Source of the DNA: CBFFRJ01 sp051486985
GTDB lineage: Bacteria; Pseudomonadota; Gammaproteobacteria; Enterobacterales; Enterobacteriaceae
Reading direction: 5' to 3'
Length of the DNA stretch: 64,000 bases
Assembly: GCF_051486985.1 (NCBI RefSeq)
Contig: NZ_JAHVDV010000005.1
Location: 124,001 to 188,000, forward strand
The notes below the pieces were generated by a model. That model saw nothing but the letters and a program-made list of their open reading frames with translations, had not been told where the DNA came from and did not search any database. Of the stretch, positions 8,943 to 18,732 are shown in pieces. The translations under genes and the position numbers were made by a program. Each line of letters begins with the position of its first letter. The first letter of the stretch is position 1.

Positions 8943-10048
8943 CCTTTAAGTTTTAAGGACGTTTTCGGCACACAACAGCAGCTCAAAATGGAACCCTCAG
9001 CCGACACCGCCGATTGTTTTAACGGCTTGACGTCACCTTCAATAAGCTGAATGCGGCAAGAGCCGCAAATACCCGCCCGACAGGAATAGGGGATGCGGAT
9101 GCCCTGACTCTCCAGTTGCTCAAGCAGGATCTGCTGATTGTTTCCCCGGAACCGTTTCCCTTCCCAGACAATATCCACTTCGCCTGCGGTCTGCTGTTCG
9201 GGTTCGATGGAGCCCACAACCTTACCCGCACCATAGGGTTTGGCCGGCGCGCGATCCAGCACGGCGAGCGCGTCACCAACCCTCACGACACCGCTATTGC
9301 GGGCAATTAAATTCTGCCCGAAGTCGACACTGCCGGTATCCGGTGCGGTGCGAAACCGAATTAATGTATTGAGCGGCTCGCCAGAGGGATGTTTCTGCCC
9401 GCGCTCCGGGTTAACGGTGGTCAGCACGCAGCGGTTACATGGCTTCACGACATCAAAGATAACCTCACCAATGCGCACCACCCGCCAGCTATCCTCCTCC
9501 CACGCCTGAGCGCCCGTAATCACGAGATTAGGGCGGAACTGCTCCATGCTGACACTGGCCGGGCAACGATTTTGCAAATCGCGCAGTGACGCCTCATTGG
9601 TTAGCAGGAACGGAAATCCATCGGCAAAAGAGAGCGGTACAGCATCAAAGCGTTTGACGCGCCGCGTCAGCGTCGGGCCAACCCAGCGTAACTGCACCTC
9701 GCTGTCAAAAAAGCCGCTCAACCAGCGATTAATGGTCGTTGGCGCAACCAGGGCAGTGAAGTGGTTTCCCCACACCTCGGTGGGTTCGCCCTCTGGTAAA
9801 AAATCAGCGAAACGTACCACCGCGCTGGTGCCATCCGGCGCGGTCAGATGCAGACCGTCAGGCAAAGGGGAGGGAATAAAGCGCACCATGTGCGGATACT
9901 GCCGCGCTGTAATAAAGGTGCCATCCTGTTTAGTGACCATGAAGATACGGTCAAATGACAGACCACTGCTGTCTGCCAGCGCATGCGTAAGGCCAATACC
10001 GCGCATAGATTTAACCGGATGTATAAAAAGACGCGAGAGGGTAGCCAC
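8939..10048 (-). CDS. ycbX: YcbX: MOSC domain plus 2Fe-2S ferredoxin protein
   Basis: Molybdenum-cofactor enzyme that reduces N-hydroxylated bases and compounds such as 6-N-hydroxylaminopurine, together with CysJ in E. coli. It has 369 residues. An N-terminal beta-barrel segment (about 1-120) precedes the MOSC domain, with the likely cofactor cysteine in VKPCNRCVLTTV. A C-terminal plant-type ferredoxin domain carries CRAGICGSC and a last cysteine in SCCCVP. Starts MATLSRLFIHPVKSM. Convergent with zapC and divergent from rlmL. Confidence 0.95.
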   Translation of the reverse strand: MATLSRLFIHPVKSMRGIGLTHALADSSGLSFDRIFMVTKQDGTFITARQYPHMVRFIPSPLPDGLHLTAPDGTSAVVRFADFLPEGEPTEVWGNHFTALVAPTTINRWLSGFFDSEVQLRWVGPTLTRRVKRFDAVPLSFADGFPFLLTNEASLRDLQNRCPASVSMEQFRPNLVITGAQAWEEDSWRVVRIGEVIFDVVKPCNRCVLTTVNPERGQKHPSGEPLNTLIRFRTAPDTGSVDFGQNLIARNSGVVRVGDALAVLDRAPAKPYGAGKVVGSIEPEQQTAGEVDIVWEGKRFRGNNQQILLEQLESQGIRIPYSCRAGICGSCRIQLIEGDVKPLKQSAVSAEGSILSCCCVPKTSLKLKG

Positions 10049-10147
10049 GCCGTTTCCTCTGCCGACGAAAATAAGCCTTCAACTTTATGACATGCACGTC
10101 AGATTGGCTATAATGCGCAACAATTTTCTTTAAAGTTAAGTGACCTT

Positions 10148-12256
10148 ATGATTTCTCTGTTTGCCAGTACGGCCCGTGGGCTGGAAGAGCTGTTAAAAAC
10201 TGAACTTGAAAGCCTTGGCGCCGCAGAGTGTCAGGTGGTTCAGGGGGGCGTCCATTTCCATGGTGACACACGGCTTGTCTACACCAGCCTGATGTGGAGC
10301 CGACTGGCCTCGCGCATTATGATGCCCCTCGGCGAGTGCAAGGTTTACAGCGACCTTGATCTCTACCTCGGCGTGCAGGCGATAAACTGGACGGAGATTT
10401 TCAACACCGACGCGACCTTCGCCGTACATTTTAGCGGACTGAACGACGAGATACGTAACAGCCAGTACGGTGCTCTGAAGGTTAAAGATGCGATAGTTGA
10501 CAGCTTTACCCGTAAAAACCTGCCGCGTCCCAATGTCGATCGTGAACAACCGGATCTCCGTATTAATGTCTGGCTGAATAAAGAGACGGCGCATATCTCT
10601 CTGGATCTCAGCGGTGAGGGATTACACCTGCGTGGTTACCGCGATCGCACCGGTATCGCGCCGATTAAAGAGAACCTCGCCGCCGCCATCGTAATGCGCT
10701 CTGGCTGGCAGCCGGGTACGCCGCTGTTAGATCCCATGTGTGGCTCCGGTACGTTGTTGATCGAAGCTGCAATGTGGGCCACCGACCGTGCGCCGGGTTT
10801 GCATCGTGGTCACTGGGGCTTTGGCGGCTGGGCGCAGCATGATGATGCCCTCTGGCAGGAAGTAAAAGCGGAGGCACAGGCCCGCGCACGTAAAGGTCTT
10901 GCCGACTACGCGTCTCATTTCTACGGTTCTGATAACGATGCGCGCGTACTGGAGCGCGCTCAGCGTAACGCCCGTCGTGCAGGCATTGCCGATCTGATCA
11001 CTTTTGAGGTGAAGGATGCGGCGAAGCTCACTAATCCGCTGCCCAAAGGACCTTATGGCACTGTCATCAGTAACCCGCCTTACGGTGAGCGCCTGGAGAG
11101 CGAGCCGGCGTTGATTGCCCTGCATAGTCTGCTGGGTCGTACCCTGAAATCGCAGTTCGGCGGCTGGAATCTGTCGCTGTTCAGTGCCTCTGTCGATTTA
11201 CTTAATTGTCTGCAATTACGCGCGGAGCGCCAGTTCAAAGCCAAGAACGGCCCGCTCGACTGCGTGCAGAAAAACTATCACCTCGCGGAAACCACCGGTG
11301 AAGTCCGTGCGCCATCTATGGCGAAGGATTACGCTAACCGTTTACGTAAAAACGTGAAAAAACTGGAAAAATGGGCGCGACAGGAAGGCATTGAATGTTA
11401 TCGCCTTTATGATGCCGATTTGCCGGATTATAACGTGGCGGTTGACCGCTACGCGGATTGGGTGGTGGTCCAGGAGTATGCTGCGCCAAAAACCATTGAT
11501 GCGAATAAAGCACGCCAGCGTCTGTTCGATATCATTGCTGCCACCATTGCGGTACTGGAGATTGCACCTAATAAACTGGTGCTGAAAACGCGCGAACGGC
11601 AGAAGGGCAGCAGCCAGTATCAGAAGATGAATGAAAAAGGGGAATTCCTCGAGGTCGGTGAGTACAATGCGCGCCTGTGGGTTAACCTGACGGACTATCT
11701 TGATACCGGCCTGTTCCTCGATCATCGAATTGCGCGACGTATGCTGGGGCAGATGAGCAAAGGTAAAGATTTCCTGAATCTCTTTGCTTATACCGGTAGC
11801 GCCAGCGTGCATGCAGGATTGGGCGGTGCCAAAAGTACCACCACGGTGGATATGTCCCGCACCTATCTTGAATGGGCGGAGCGTAACCTGCGCCTCAATG
11901 GACTGAGCGGGCGTGCGCACCGACTGCTTCAGACCGATGTCCTGGGCTGGCTGCGAGATACCAACGAACAGTTCGATCTGATCTTCATCGATCCCCCTAC
12001 GTTTTCAAACTCGAAGCGTATGGAAGAGTCGTTTGACGTTCAGCGCGATCACCTGGCACTCATGAAAGATCTAAAACGTATGCTGCGTAAAGGCGGCACA
12101 ATTATGTTCTCCAACAACAAACGCGGTTTTCGCATGGACCTTGAAGGGCTGGCTGAGCTTGGGTTGAAAGCACAAGAAATTACCCAGAAAACGCAATCGC
12201 AAGATTTTGCCCGCAACCGTCAAATCCATAACTGCTGGCTGGTTACCTCAGCCTGA
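10148..12256 (+). CDS. rlmL: Bifunctional 23S rRNA methyltransferase RlmKL
   Basis: Makes m2G2445 (N-terminal RlmL part) and m7G2069 (C-terminal RlmK part) of 23S rRNA. The 702 residues match E. coli. A THUMP domain covers about residues 45-155. The first SAM-dependent domain has DPMCGSGTLLIEAA and the catalytic NPPYGERL. The second has FAYTGSASVHAG and the DPPTFSNS motif. uup follows after only 12 bp, so the two are probably cotranscribed. Confidence 0.98.
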   Translation: MISLFASTARGLEELLKTELESLGAAECQVVQGGVHFHGDTRLVYTSLMWSRLASRIMMPLGECKVYSDLDLYLGVQAINWTEIFNTDATFAVHFSGLNDEIRNSQYGALKVKDAIVDSFTRKNLPRPNVDREQPDLRINVWLNKETAHISLDLSGEGLHLRGYRDRTGIAPIKENLAAAIVMRSGWQPGTPLLDPMCGSGTLLIEAAMWATDRAPGLHRGHWGFGGWAQHDDALWQEVKAEAQARARKGLADYASHFYGSDNDARVLERAQRNARRAGIADLITFEVKDAAKLTNPLPKGPYGTVISNPPYGERLESEPALIALHSLLGRTLKSQFGGWNLSLFSASVDLLNCLQLRAERQFKAKNGPLDCVQKNYHLAETTGEVRAPSMAKDYANRLRKNVKKLEKWARQEGIECYRLYDADLPDYNVAVDRYADWVVVQEYAAPKTIDANKARQRLFDIIAATIAVLEIAPNKLVLKTRERQKGSSQYQKMNEKGEFLEVGEYNARLWVNLTDYLDTGLFLDHRIARRMLGQMSKGKDFLNLFAYTGSASVHAGLGGAKSTTTVDMSRTYLEWAERNLRLNGLSGRAHRLLQTDVLGWLRDTNEQFDLIFIDPPTFSNSKRMEESFDVQRDHLALMKDLKRMLRKGGTIMFSNNKRGFRMDLEGLAELGLKAQEITQKTQSQDFARNRQIHNCWLVTSA

Positions 12257-12268
12257 AAGGATAAATAG

Positions 12269-14176
12269 ATGTCATTAATTAGTATGCATGGTGCATGGCT
12301 GTCCTTCAGCGATGCGCCTCTCCTTGATAATGCAGAACTGCATATCGAAGAAAATGAACGCGTTTGCCTGGTCGGGCGTAACGGCGCGGGCAAGTCGACG
12401 CTCATGAAGATCCTTAACCGTGAGCAAGGTCTTGACGATGGTCGCATTGTGTATGAGCAGGATCTGGTGGTGGCGCGTCTGCAGCAGGACCCACCGCGTA
12501 ACGTTAGCGGCAGCGTTTACGACTTTGTGGCTGAGGGGATTGAAGAGCAGGCTGAATATCTGAAGCGCTATCACGACATCTCCCACCTGGTGATGACCGA
12601 TCCCAGCGAGAAGAATCTCAGTGAAATGGCGCGGCTTCAGGATTTACTCGATCATCACGGCTTATGGCAACTTGAAAGCCGCATTAATGAGGTGCTGGCG
12701 CAATTAGGTCTGGAAGCGGATATGCCTCTGGCATCCCTCTCCGGAGGGTGGCTGCGTAAAGCGGCGCTGGGCCGTGCGCTGGTCAGCGGGCCACGTGTGC
12801 TGCTCCTTGATGAACCGACGAACCACCTGGATATTGAAACGATCGACTGGCTGGAAGGGTTCCTGAAAACCTTCAGCGGGACCATCATCTTTATTTCTCA
12901 CGACCGTTCATTTATTCGCAATATGGCGACGCGCATCGTGGATCTCGACCGCGGTAAGCTTGTGACCTACCCTGGCGATTACGACACTTACCTGCTGGAA
13001 AAAGAGGAGAACCTGCGCGTTGAAGAGCTGCAAAACGCTGAGTTCGATCGCAAGCTGGCGCAGGAGGAAGTCTGGATCCGTCAGGGCATCAAAGCGCGTC
13101 GCACCCGCAACGAAGGACGTGTTCGTGCGCTTAAAGCCATGCGCCGTGAGCGTAGCGAGCGTCGTGAAGTCATGGGAACGGCGAAGATGCAGGTAGAGGA
13201 GGCCACCCGCTCTGGCAAAATCGTTTTTGAAATGGAAAACGTCCATTATCAGGTCGATGGCAAAGTGCTGGTGAAAGGGTTCTCTGCCCAGGTTCAGCGT
13301 GGCGATAAAATTGCGCTGATTGGCCCGAACGGCTGCGGTAAGACGACGCTGCTGAAACTCATGCTGGGTCAGTTGCAGGCAGACAGCGGGCGCGTGCACT
13401 GTGGTACTAAGCTCGAAGTGGCCTACTTCGACCAGCACCGCGCTGAACTCGATCCCGACAGAACAGTGATGGATAACCTGGCGGAAGGCAAACAGGAAGT
13501 GATGGTGAATGGAAAGCCTCGTCATGTGCTGGGCTATCTGCAGGACTTCCTGTTCCACCCGAAACGTGCCATGACGCCAGTACGTGCGTTATCCGGTGGG
13601 GAACGAAACCGCCTGCTGCTGGCGCGCCTGTTCCTGAAGCCCAGCAATCTACTGATTCTCGATGAACCGACCAACGATCTGGATGTCGAAACCCTGGAAC
13701 TGCTTGAGGAGCTGATTGATGGCTATCAGGGTACGGTGATGCTGGTGAGCCATGACCGTCAGTTTGTCGATAACACGGTGACCGAGTGCTGGATTTTTGA
13801 AGGCGGCGGTCAGATTGGTCGCTATGTCGGCGGGTATCATGATGCGCGGGGTCAACAGTCGTCGTCGCAGGCATTTAAAGCGCACCCTGCCAAGAAAGAG
13901 ACAAAGCAACCGGCTGCTAAAGCGGATACTGTCAAACGCGGCGCGAACAAACTAAGCTATAACCTGCAGCGTGAGCTGGAACAACTGCCCCAGAAACTGG
14001 AATCCCTGGAAGCAGAGCTGGAAGCATTGCAGGCTCAGGTCGCGGACGGCAACTTCTTCAGCCAGCCTCATGACCACACCCAAAAAGTCTTAGCCGAACT
14101 GGCGCAGGCGGAACAAGCGCTGGAGGAGGCGTTTGAACGCTGGGAGTCTCTGGAGGCTCTGAAAAACGGCGCATAA
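12269..14176 (+). CDS. uup: ABC-F ATPase Uup
   Basis: Soluble ABC-F protein with two ATPase domains and no membrane part. It is linked to ribosome function and to reduced precise transposon excision. It has 635 residues as in E. coli. First domain: Walker A GRNGAGKST, signature LSGGWLRKAALG, Walker B followed by DEPTNHLD. Second domain: GPNGCGKTTL, LSGGERNRLL, DEPTNDLD. The C-terminal region from about residue 560 is a charged coiled coil (LEQLPQKLESLEAELEALQ) known in E. coli to bind DNA. pqiA starts 14 bp downstream. Confidence 0.97.
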   Translation: MSLISMHGAWLSFSDAPLLDNAELHIEENERVCLVGRNGAGKSTLMKILNREQGLDDGRIVYEQDLVVARLQQDPPRNVSGSVYDFVAEGIEEQAEYLKRYHDISHLVMTDPSEKNLSEMARLQDLLDHHGLWQLESRINEVLAQLGLEADMPLASLSGGWLRKAALGRALVSGPRVLLLDEPTNHLDIETIDWLEGFLKTFSGTIIFISHDRSFIRNMATRIVDLDRGKLVTYPGDYDTYLLEKEENLRVEELQNAEFDRKLAQEEVWIRQGIKARRTRNEGRVRALKAMRRERSERREVMGTAKMQVEEATRSGKIVFEMENVHYQVDGKVLVKGFSAQVQRGDKIALIGPNGCGKTTLLKLMLGQLQADSGRVHCGTKLEVAYFDQHRAELDPDRTVMDNLAEGKQEVMVNGKPRHVLGYLQDFLFHPKRAMTPVRALSGGERNRLLLARLFLKPSNLLILDEPTNDLDVETLELLEELIDGYQGTVMLVSHDRQFVDNTVTECWIFEGGGQIGRYVGGYHDARGQQSSSQAFKAHPAKKETKQPAAKADTVKRGANKLSYNLQRELEQLPQKLESLEAELEALQAQVADGNFFSQPHDHTQKVLAELAQAEQALEEAFERWESLEALKNGA

Positions 14177-14190
14177 TTCAGGGAGCCAGT

Positions 14191-15444
14191 ATGTGCGAAC
14201 ATCATCTTTCCACGCCTCACATTCTTTGTACGCAATGTGATTTGCTGGTGGCGTTACCGGCGTTGCAACATGGCCACAAGGCGGCTTGCCCGCGTTGTGG
14301 CACTACACTGACCACGCGCTGGGATGAACCACGGCAACGACCTACGGCGTATGCGCTGGTGGCACTGTTCATGCTGCTGCTCTCGAATCTCTTTCCTTTC
14401 GTTAACATGAAAGTTGCCGGGGTTACAAGCGAAGTGACACTGCTGCAGATTCCCGGCGTGATGTTCTCGGAAGATTACGCCAGCCTGGGAACCTTCTTCC
14501 TGCTTTTCGTACAATTTGTGCCTGCTTTTTGCCTGGTCACGATTTTACTGTTAGTCAATCGCGTCCCCCTGTCCTTGCGAACAAAAACCTTTCTGGCACG
14601 TGTTCTTTTCCAGTTGAGAACCTGGGGAATGGCGGAAATCTTCCTCGCCGGAGTGCTGGTAAGTTTTGTGAAGCTAATGGCTTACGGTGACGTCGGCATC
14701 GGCAGCAGTTTTATTCCCTGGTGCCTGTTTTGTCTGCTGCAGCTACGCACGGTGCAGTGCGTGGATCGTCACTGGTTGTGGGATGACTTAGCGCCCGCCC
14801 CACCCGTGTCCCGACCGCTGCAGGTAGGGGTGCCTGGGATCCGTCAGGGGCTGAGAAGCTGTCCGTGCTGCACGGCCATTGTTGAAGCGGATGAACCGGT
14901 ATGCCCACGCTGCCATACGAAAGGGTTTGTACGGCGCAGAAACAGCTTGCAGTGGACGATGGCACTACTGGTTACCTCCATCATGCTGTATCTTCCGGCT
15001 AACATCCTGCCAATCATGATAACCGATCTCCTGGGCGACCGGATGCCCTCCACCATCCTGGCCGGAGTCATACTGCTCTGGAGTGAGGGATCTTATCCTG
15101 TCGCTCTGGTTATTTTTATCGCCAGTATTATGGTACCCACCCTGAAGATGATCGCCATCGCCTGGCTTTGCTGGGATGCAAAAGGCCATGGCCGTCGGGA
15201 CAGTGAGCGCATGCATGTTGTCTATGAAATCGTAGAATTTGTGGGGCGCTGGTCGATGATTGATGTGTTTGTCATTGCCGTATTATCGGCACTGGTACGA
15301 ATGGGCGGACTGATGAACATCTATCCGGCTATTGGGGCGCTGATGTTTGCGTTAGTGGTGATTGTCACCATGTTTGCGGCTATGACGTTCGATCCACGTC
15401 TGAGCTGGGACAGAGATCCTGAATCAAGCCATAAGGAGCAGTAA
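14191..15444 (+). CDS. pqiA: Membrane protein PqiA (paraquat-inducible)
   Basis: Inner-membrane partner of the PqiB tunnel, part of an MCE-type lipid-trafficking system across the envelope, inducible by superoxide in E. coli. It has 417 residues. Two repeats each begin with zinc-ribbon-like cysteine pairs (CTQCDLL and CPRCGTT near the N terminus, then CPCC and CPRCHTK near residue 225) and continue into about four hydrophobic helices. The pqiB start is 3 bp downstream, giving a tight pqiABC operon after uup. Confidence 0.96.
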   Translation: MCEHHLSTPHILCTQCDLLVALPALQHGHKAACPRCGTTLTTRWDEPRQRPTAYALVALFMLLLSNLFPFVNMKVAGVTSEVTLLQIPGVMFSEDYASLGTFFLLFVQFVPAFCLVTILLLVNRVPLSLRTKTFLARVLFQLRTWGMAEIFLAGVLVSFVKLMAYGDVGIGSSFIPWCLFCLLQLRTVQCVDRHWLWDDLAPAPPVSRPLQVGVPGIRQGLRSCPCCTAIVEADEPVCPRCHTKGFVRRRNSLQWTMALLVTSIMLYLPANILPIMITDLLGDRMPSTILAGVILLWSEGSYPVALVIFIASIMVPTLKMIAIAWLCWDAKGHGRRDSERMHVVYEIVEFVGRWSMIDVFVIAVLSALVRMGGLMNIYPAIGALMFALVVIVTMFAAMTFDPRLSWDRDPESSHKEQ

Positions 15445-15447
15445 AAC

Positions 15448-17088
15448 ATGGAGAATAAAAGTGGGGAGGCCAAGGTGCAGAAAGTAAAGAACTGGTCGCC
15501 GGTCTGGATCTTCCCGATCGTGACGGCTCTCATAGGCGCATGGATCCTCTTTTACCATTACAGCCATCAGGGGCCTGAGGTTACGCTCATCACAACCAAC
15601 GCTGAAGGTATCGTTGGGGGTAAAACCACCATAAAAAGCCGTAGCGTGGATGTGGGTGTGGTTGAAAGTACGACGCTTACCGATGACCTGACGCATGTTG
15701 AAATTAAGGCACGCCTGAATACCGGGATGGAGAAACTGCTCCATAACGACTCGGTGTTCTGGGTAGTAAAACCTCAGGTAGGCCGTGAGGGTATTAGCGG
15801 ACTGGGTACACTGCTCTCCGGCGCCTATATTGAGTTGCAGCCCGGCAAAAAAGGCACCCAGCCGGATAACTATAAGCTGCTGGATTCACCACCGCTTGCA
15901 CCGCCAGATGCGAAAGGCATCCGTGTGATTCTCGACAGCAAAAAAGCAGGGCAGCTCTCGCCGGGGGATCCGGTGCTGTTCCGCGGCTATCGGGTGGGCT
16001 CGGTTGAAACCAGTACCTTTGATACTGAAAAACGCACCATTACCTATCAACTCTTTATCAATGCGCCGAATGACAGGCTGGTAACCAGTAACGTGCGTTT
16101 CTGGAAAGACAGCGGTATCGCTGTTGACCTCACTTCAGCAGGCATGCGTGTTGAAATGGGTTCCCTGAGCACCCTGTTTGGGGGCGGTGTAAGCTTTGAT
16201 GTGCCGGAGGGCAACGAAGCAGGGGAGCCGGTGGCGGAAAAAACGGCGTTTATGCTGTTTGATGACCAGCGGAGCATTCGGGAATCACTCTATACCCAGC
16301 ACACTGACTATCTGTTGTTCTTCAAAGACTCTATTCGCGGTCTTCAGCCAGGGGCGCCCGTTGAGTTCCGTGGTATCCGACTGGGTACCGTTGAGAAAGT
16401 CCCGTACTTCACGCCTGAGATGCGGCAGAAACTGAATGATGATTACCGGATCCCCATCCTGATACGCATTGAGCCGGAACGCATTGCCAATCAGTTTGGT
16501 GGCGATGCCAATATCGATAGTCATCTCACTGAGCTGATGAAACGTGGTCTGCGTGCAGCCTTAAAGACTGGCAATATTGTCACCGGCGCGCTGTATGTTG
16601 ATCTCGACTTCTACCCTAAAGCACCGGTGGTTAACGAAATGCCGGAATTTGGCGGGCACCGTATCATCCCTACAGTGAGTGGCGGCCTTGCACAGATCCA
16701 GCAACGGTTGATGGATACGCTCGACAAAATCAATAACCTGCCGCTGAACCCGATGATTTCGCAGGCAACCAATACGCTTTCAGAAACGCAACAAACGATG
16801 CGCCGTCTGCAGAAGACGCTCGATAATCTGAACAAACTGACCGCCAGTCAGTCAGTGCAGCAACTGCCTGCTGATATGCAGGGCACCCTGCGAGAACTCA
16901 ACCGCAGTATGCAAGGCTTCCAGCCAGGCTCCGCGGCGTATAACAAAATGGTTGCTGATATGCAGCGCCTTGATCAGGTCTTGCGCGAGCTGCAACCTGT
17001 TCTTAAGACCCTGAATGAGAAGAGCAACGCGCTGGTATTTGAAGCAAAAGGCAAAGACGATCCGCAGCCGAAGAGGGCGAAAGAATGA
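15448..17088 (+). CDS. pqiB: MCE protein PqiB
   Basis: Periplasm-spanning MCE protein whose hexamers form a tunnel for lipids between inner and outer membranes. The 546 residues have one N-terminal membrane anchor (about 16-36, WSPVWIFPIVTALIGAWILF) and three MCE domains, starting near GPEVTLITTNAEG, KGIRVILDSKK and TDYLLFFKDS. A long helical C terminus follows (TLDNLNKLTASQSVQQLP). The stop overlaps the ATG of pqiC, which suggests coupled translation. Confidence 0.97.
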   Translation: MENKSGEAKVQKVKNWSPVWIFPIVTALIGAWILFYHYSHQGPEVTLITTNAEGIVGGKTTIKSRSVDVGVVESTTLTDDLTHVEIKARLNTGMEKLLHNDSVFWVVKPQVGREGISGLGTLLSGAYIELQPGKKGTQPDNYKLLDSPPLAPPDAKGIRVILDSKKAGQLSPGDPVLFRGYRVGSVETSTFDTEKRTITYQLFINAPNDRLVTSNVRFWKDSGIAVDLTSAGMRVEMGSLSTLFGGGVSFDVPEGNEAGEPVAEKTAFMLFDDQRSIRESLYTQHTDYLLFFKDSIRGLQPGAPVEFRGIRLGTVEKVPYFTPEMRQKLNDDYRIPILIRIEPERIANQFGGDANIDSHLTELMKRGLRAALKTGNIVTGALYVDLDFYPKAPVVNEMPEFGGHRIIPTVSGGLAQIQQRLMDTLDKINNLPLNPMISQATNTLSETQQTMRRLQKTLDNLNKLTASQSVQQLPADMQGTLRELNRSMQGFQPGSAAYNKMVADMQRLDQVLRELQPVLKTLNEKSNALVFEAKGKDDPQPKRAKE

Positions 17089-17651
17089 AGAAAGGAGTAG
17101 TAGCACTGCTGGCGGTCTTGCTGACCGCCTGTAGCTCAGGGGATGACAGCAAAAACTACTATCAGCTACCGTCACCTCAATTCACCTCCACAGCCGCGGG
17201 CGATGCCCGTGGGCAGCGTTTGCTCTGGGTTGAACAGGTCAGCGTGCCCGATTATCTTGCCGGGAACGGCGTGGTATACCAGACCTCCGATGTGAAATAT
17301 GTCATCGCGACTAAAAACCTGTGGGCGAGCCCGCTTGATCAACAGCTGCGAACTACGCTGGTGGCCGGTCTCAGTAAACAGCTACCGGGATGGGTTGTTG
17401 CTTCACAACCGCTCGGCAGTGTTCAGGACACCCTCAACGTGACGGTGACAGGGTTTCATGGACGCTACGACGGGCGGGTGATTGTCAGTGGCGAATGGTT
17501 GTTGAATCATCAGGGTCAGTTAACCAAGCGCCCCTTCCATGTTGAGCTGAAGCAGCAGCAGGATGGCTATGATGAAATGGTTAAAATGCTGGCGCAGGCG
17601 TGGCAGCAGGAAGCAGCCAGCATAGCCGGGGAGCTTAAACGCTTACCATAA
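17085..17651 (+). CDS. pqiC: Lipoprotein PqiC
   Basis: Outer-membrane lipoprotein that docks the end of the PqiB tunnel. The 188 residues begin with a lipoprotein signal MKKGVVALLAVLLTACSSG, with LTAC as the lipobox, followed by the ABC-type transport auxiliary (DUF330-like) domain. The start codon overlaps the pqiB stop by 4 bp. A hairpin with T run follows. Confidence 0.96.
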   Translation: MKKGVVALLAVLLTACSSGDDSKNYYQLPSPQFTSTAAGDARGQRLLWVEQVSVPDYLAGNGVVYQTSDVKYVIATKNLWASPLDQQLRTTLVAGLSKQLPGWVVASQPLGSVQDTLNVTVTGFHGRYDGRVIVSGEWLLNHQGQLTKRPFHVELKQQQDGYDEMVKMLAQAWQQEAASIAGELKRLP

Positions 17652-17670
17652 GTAAAATTAATGCCGCGCT

Positions 17671-17706
17671 GAGGCCGTCATGCTGGTAAAGGTGGCGGCT
17701 TTTTTG
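17671..17706 (+). terminator. Terminator of the uup-pqiABC transcript
   Basis: Hairpin formed by GGCCGTCA (from 17672) and TGGCGGCT, with a G-T pair, followed by six T, 20 bp after the pqiC stop. Confidence 0.7.
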
Positions 17707-17906
17707 TCTCTTTTTCTCATACAGTTACTTGTACTGGCTCACACTTTTTGTACAAACGAATTCTTTTCCAGGTCACATTTATGACACTGGCGTGAATTTT
17801 GCGCATTGACGTCAAACTTTATCCAGGGTATTCGTAGCCTGTGGTTGCACGATTTATGACCACTGTTTTCTTTTCCACCAGACCAGAAAAATGAGGGAAA
17901 CGAGGC

Positions 17907-18074
17907 ATGAAGAGACAAAAACGAGATCGCCTGGAACGGGCACATCAACGTGGATATCAGGCCGGCATTACCGGACGGCCTAAAGAAATGTGTCCTTATC
18001 AGACGCTGAATCAAAGGTCCTATTGGCTTGGAGGCTGGCGAGAAGCCATGGAAGACAGGGCCGTTATTGCTTGA
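17907..18074 (+). CDS. rmf: Ribosome modulation factor
   Basis: Small basic protein that dimerises 70S ribosomes into inactive 100S particles in stationary phase. 55 codons encode MKRQKRDRLERAHQRGYQAG and continue to REAMEDRAVIA, the same length as E. coli RMF and nearly identical. The ATG at 17907 follows GAGG. The gene is convergent with fabA, with a shared hairpin between. In E. coli it is controlled by ppGpp and growth phase; I did not identify its promoter with confidence. Confidence 0.97.
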   Translation: MKRQKRDRLERAHQRGYQAGITGRPKEMCPYQTLNQRSYWLGGWREAMEDRAVIA

Positions 18075-18094
18075 TTCTGTCTCTTTAGAAAAAG

Positions 18095-18117
18095 AAACCT
18101 CCGCCATGCGGAGGTTT
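18095..18117. terminator. Bidirectional terminator between rmf and fabA
   Basis: Perfect 10 bp stem AAACCTCCGC / GCGGAGGTTT with a 3 nt loop between two convergent genes. Confidence 0.8.
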
Positions 18118-18138
18118 CGCGCGTAGGGCGTCCGGCTA

Positions 18139-18657
18139 TCAGAAAGCGGATGTATCCTGGAACAGACCTACTTTCAGATCGGATGCCGTATAGATTACAC
18201 GTCCATCAACCAGTACTTCGCCATCTGCCAGACCCATGACCAGACGACGGTTAATGACACGTTTAAAGTGAATGCGGTAGGTGACTTTTTTCGCCGTTGG
18301 CAGAATCTGGCCGGTGAATTTCACTTCACCCACACCTAATGCGCGACCTTTACCTTCCGCACCCAGCCAGCCCAGATAAAAACCAACCAGCTGCCACATA
18401 GCGTCAAGACCGAGGCAGCCTGGCATCACCGGGTCGCCAATGAAATGGCAGCCGAAGAACCACAGGTCCGGATTGATATCCAGTTCAGCTTCTACATAGC
18501 CTTTGTCAAAATTGCCACCGGTTTCGGTCATTTTGACCACACGGTCCATCATCAGCATGCTTGGTGCTGGCAACTGCGGGCCTTTAGCGCCAAACAGCTC
18601 TCCGCGACCAGAGGCAAGAAGGTCTTCTTTTGTATAGGATTCGCGTTTATCTACCAT
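18139..18657 (-). CDS. fabA: 3-hydroxydecanoyl-ACP dehydratase/isomerase
   Basis: Introduces the cis double bond of unsaturated fatty acids at the C10 stage by dehydration and isomerisation in the cytoplasm. 172 residues from MVDKRESYTKEDL equal the E. coli length; the frame is open 21 codons further upstream, but that part covers the promoter. Hot-dog fold signatures are visible: the catalytic histidine in FFGCHFIGDPVMPGCLGLD, the same segment's acidic partner in LGLDAMWQL, and GVGEVKFTG. FadR and FabR sites lie just upstream. Confidence 0.98.
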   Translation of the reverse strand: MVDKRESYTKEDLLASGRGELFGAKGPQLPAPSMLMMDRVVKMTETGGNFDKGYVEAELDINPDLWFFGCHFIGDPVMPGCLGLDAMWQLVGFYLGWLGAEGKGRALGVGEVKFTGQILPTAKKVTYRIHFKRVINRRLVMGLADGEVLVDGRVIYTASDLKVGLFQDTSAF

Positions 18658-18696
18658 GTTCTCAGTAAGCCTTATTGTGAGTTTCGGACGCAGGAT

Positions 18697-18714
18697 AGCT
18701 AACACGTGTACGCT
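18697..18714 (-). promoter_or_regulatory. FabR operator of fabA
   Basis: AGCGTACACGTGTTAGCT on the minus strand is the near-palindromic FabR site known from fabA and fabB promoters. It sits 40 bp upstream of the fabA start codon. Confidence 0.8.
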
Positions 18715-18715
18715 G

Positions 18716-18732
18716 AACAAGTCCGATCAGTT
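18716..18732 (-). promoter_or_regulatory. FadR activator site of fabA
   Basis: AACTGATCGGACTTGTT (minus strand) matches 14 of 17 positions of the FadR consensus AACTGGTCCGACCTGTT and directly abuts the FabR site. It overlaps the lonH stop codon at 18727-18729. Confidence 0.75.

Noticed and set aside
12908..13558. 216-codon minus-strand frame
   Set aside because: Shadow inside uup.
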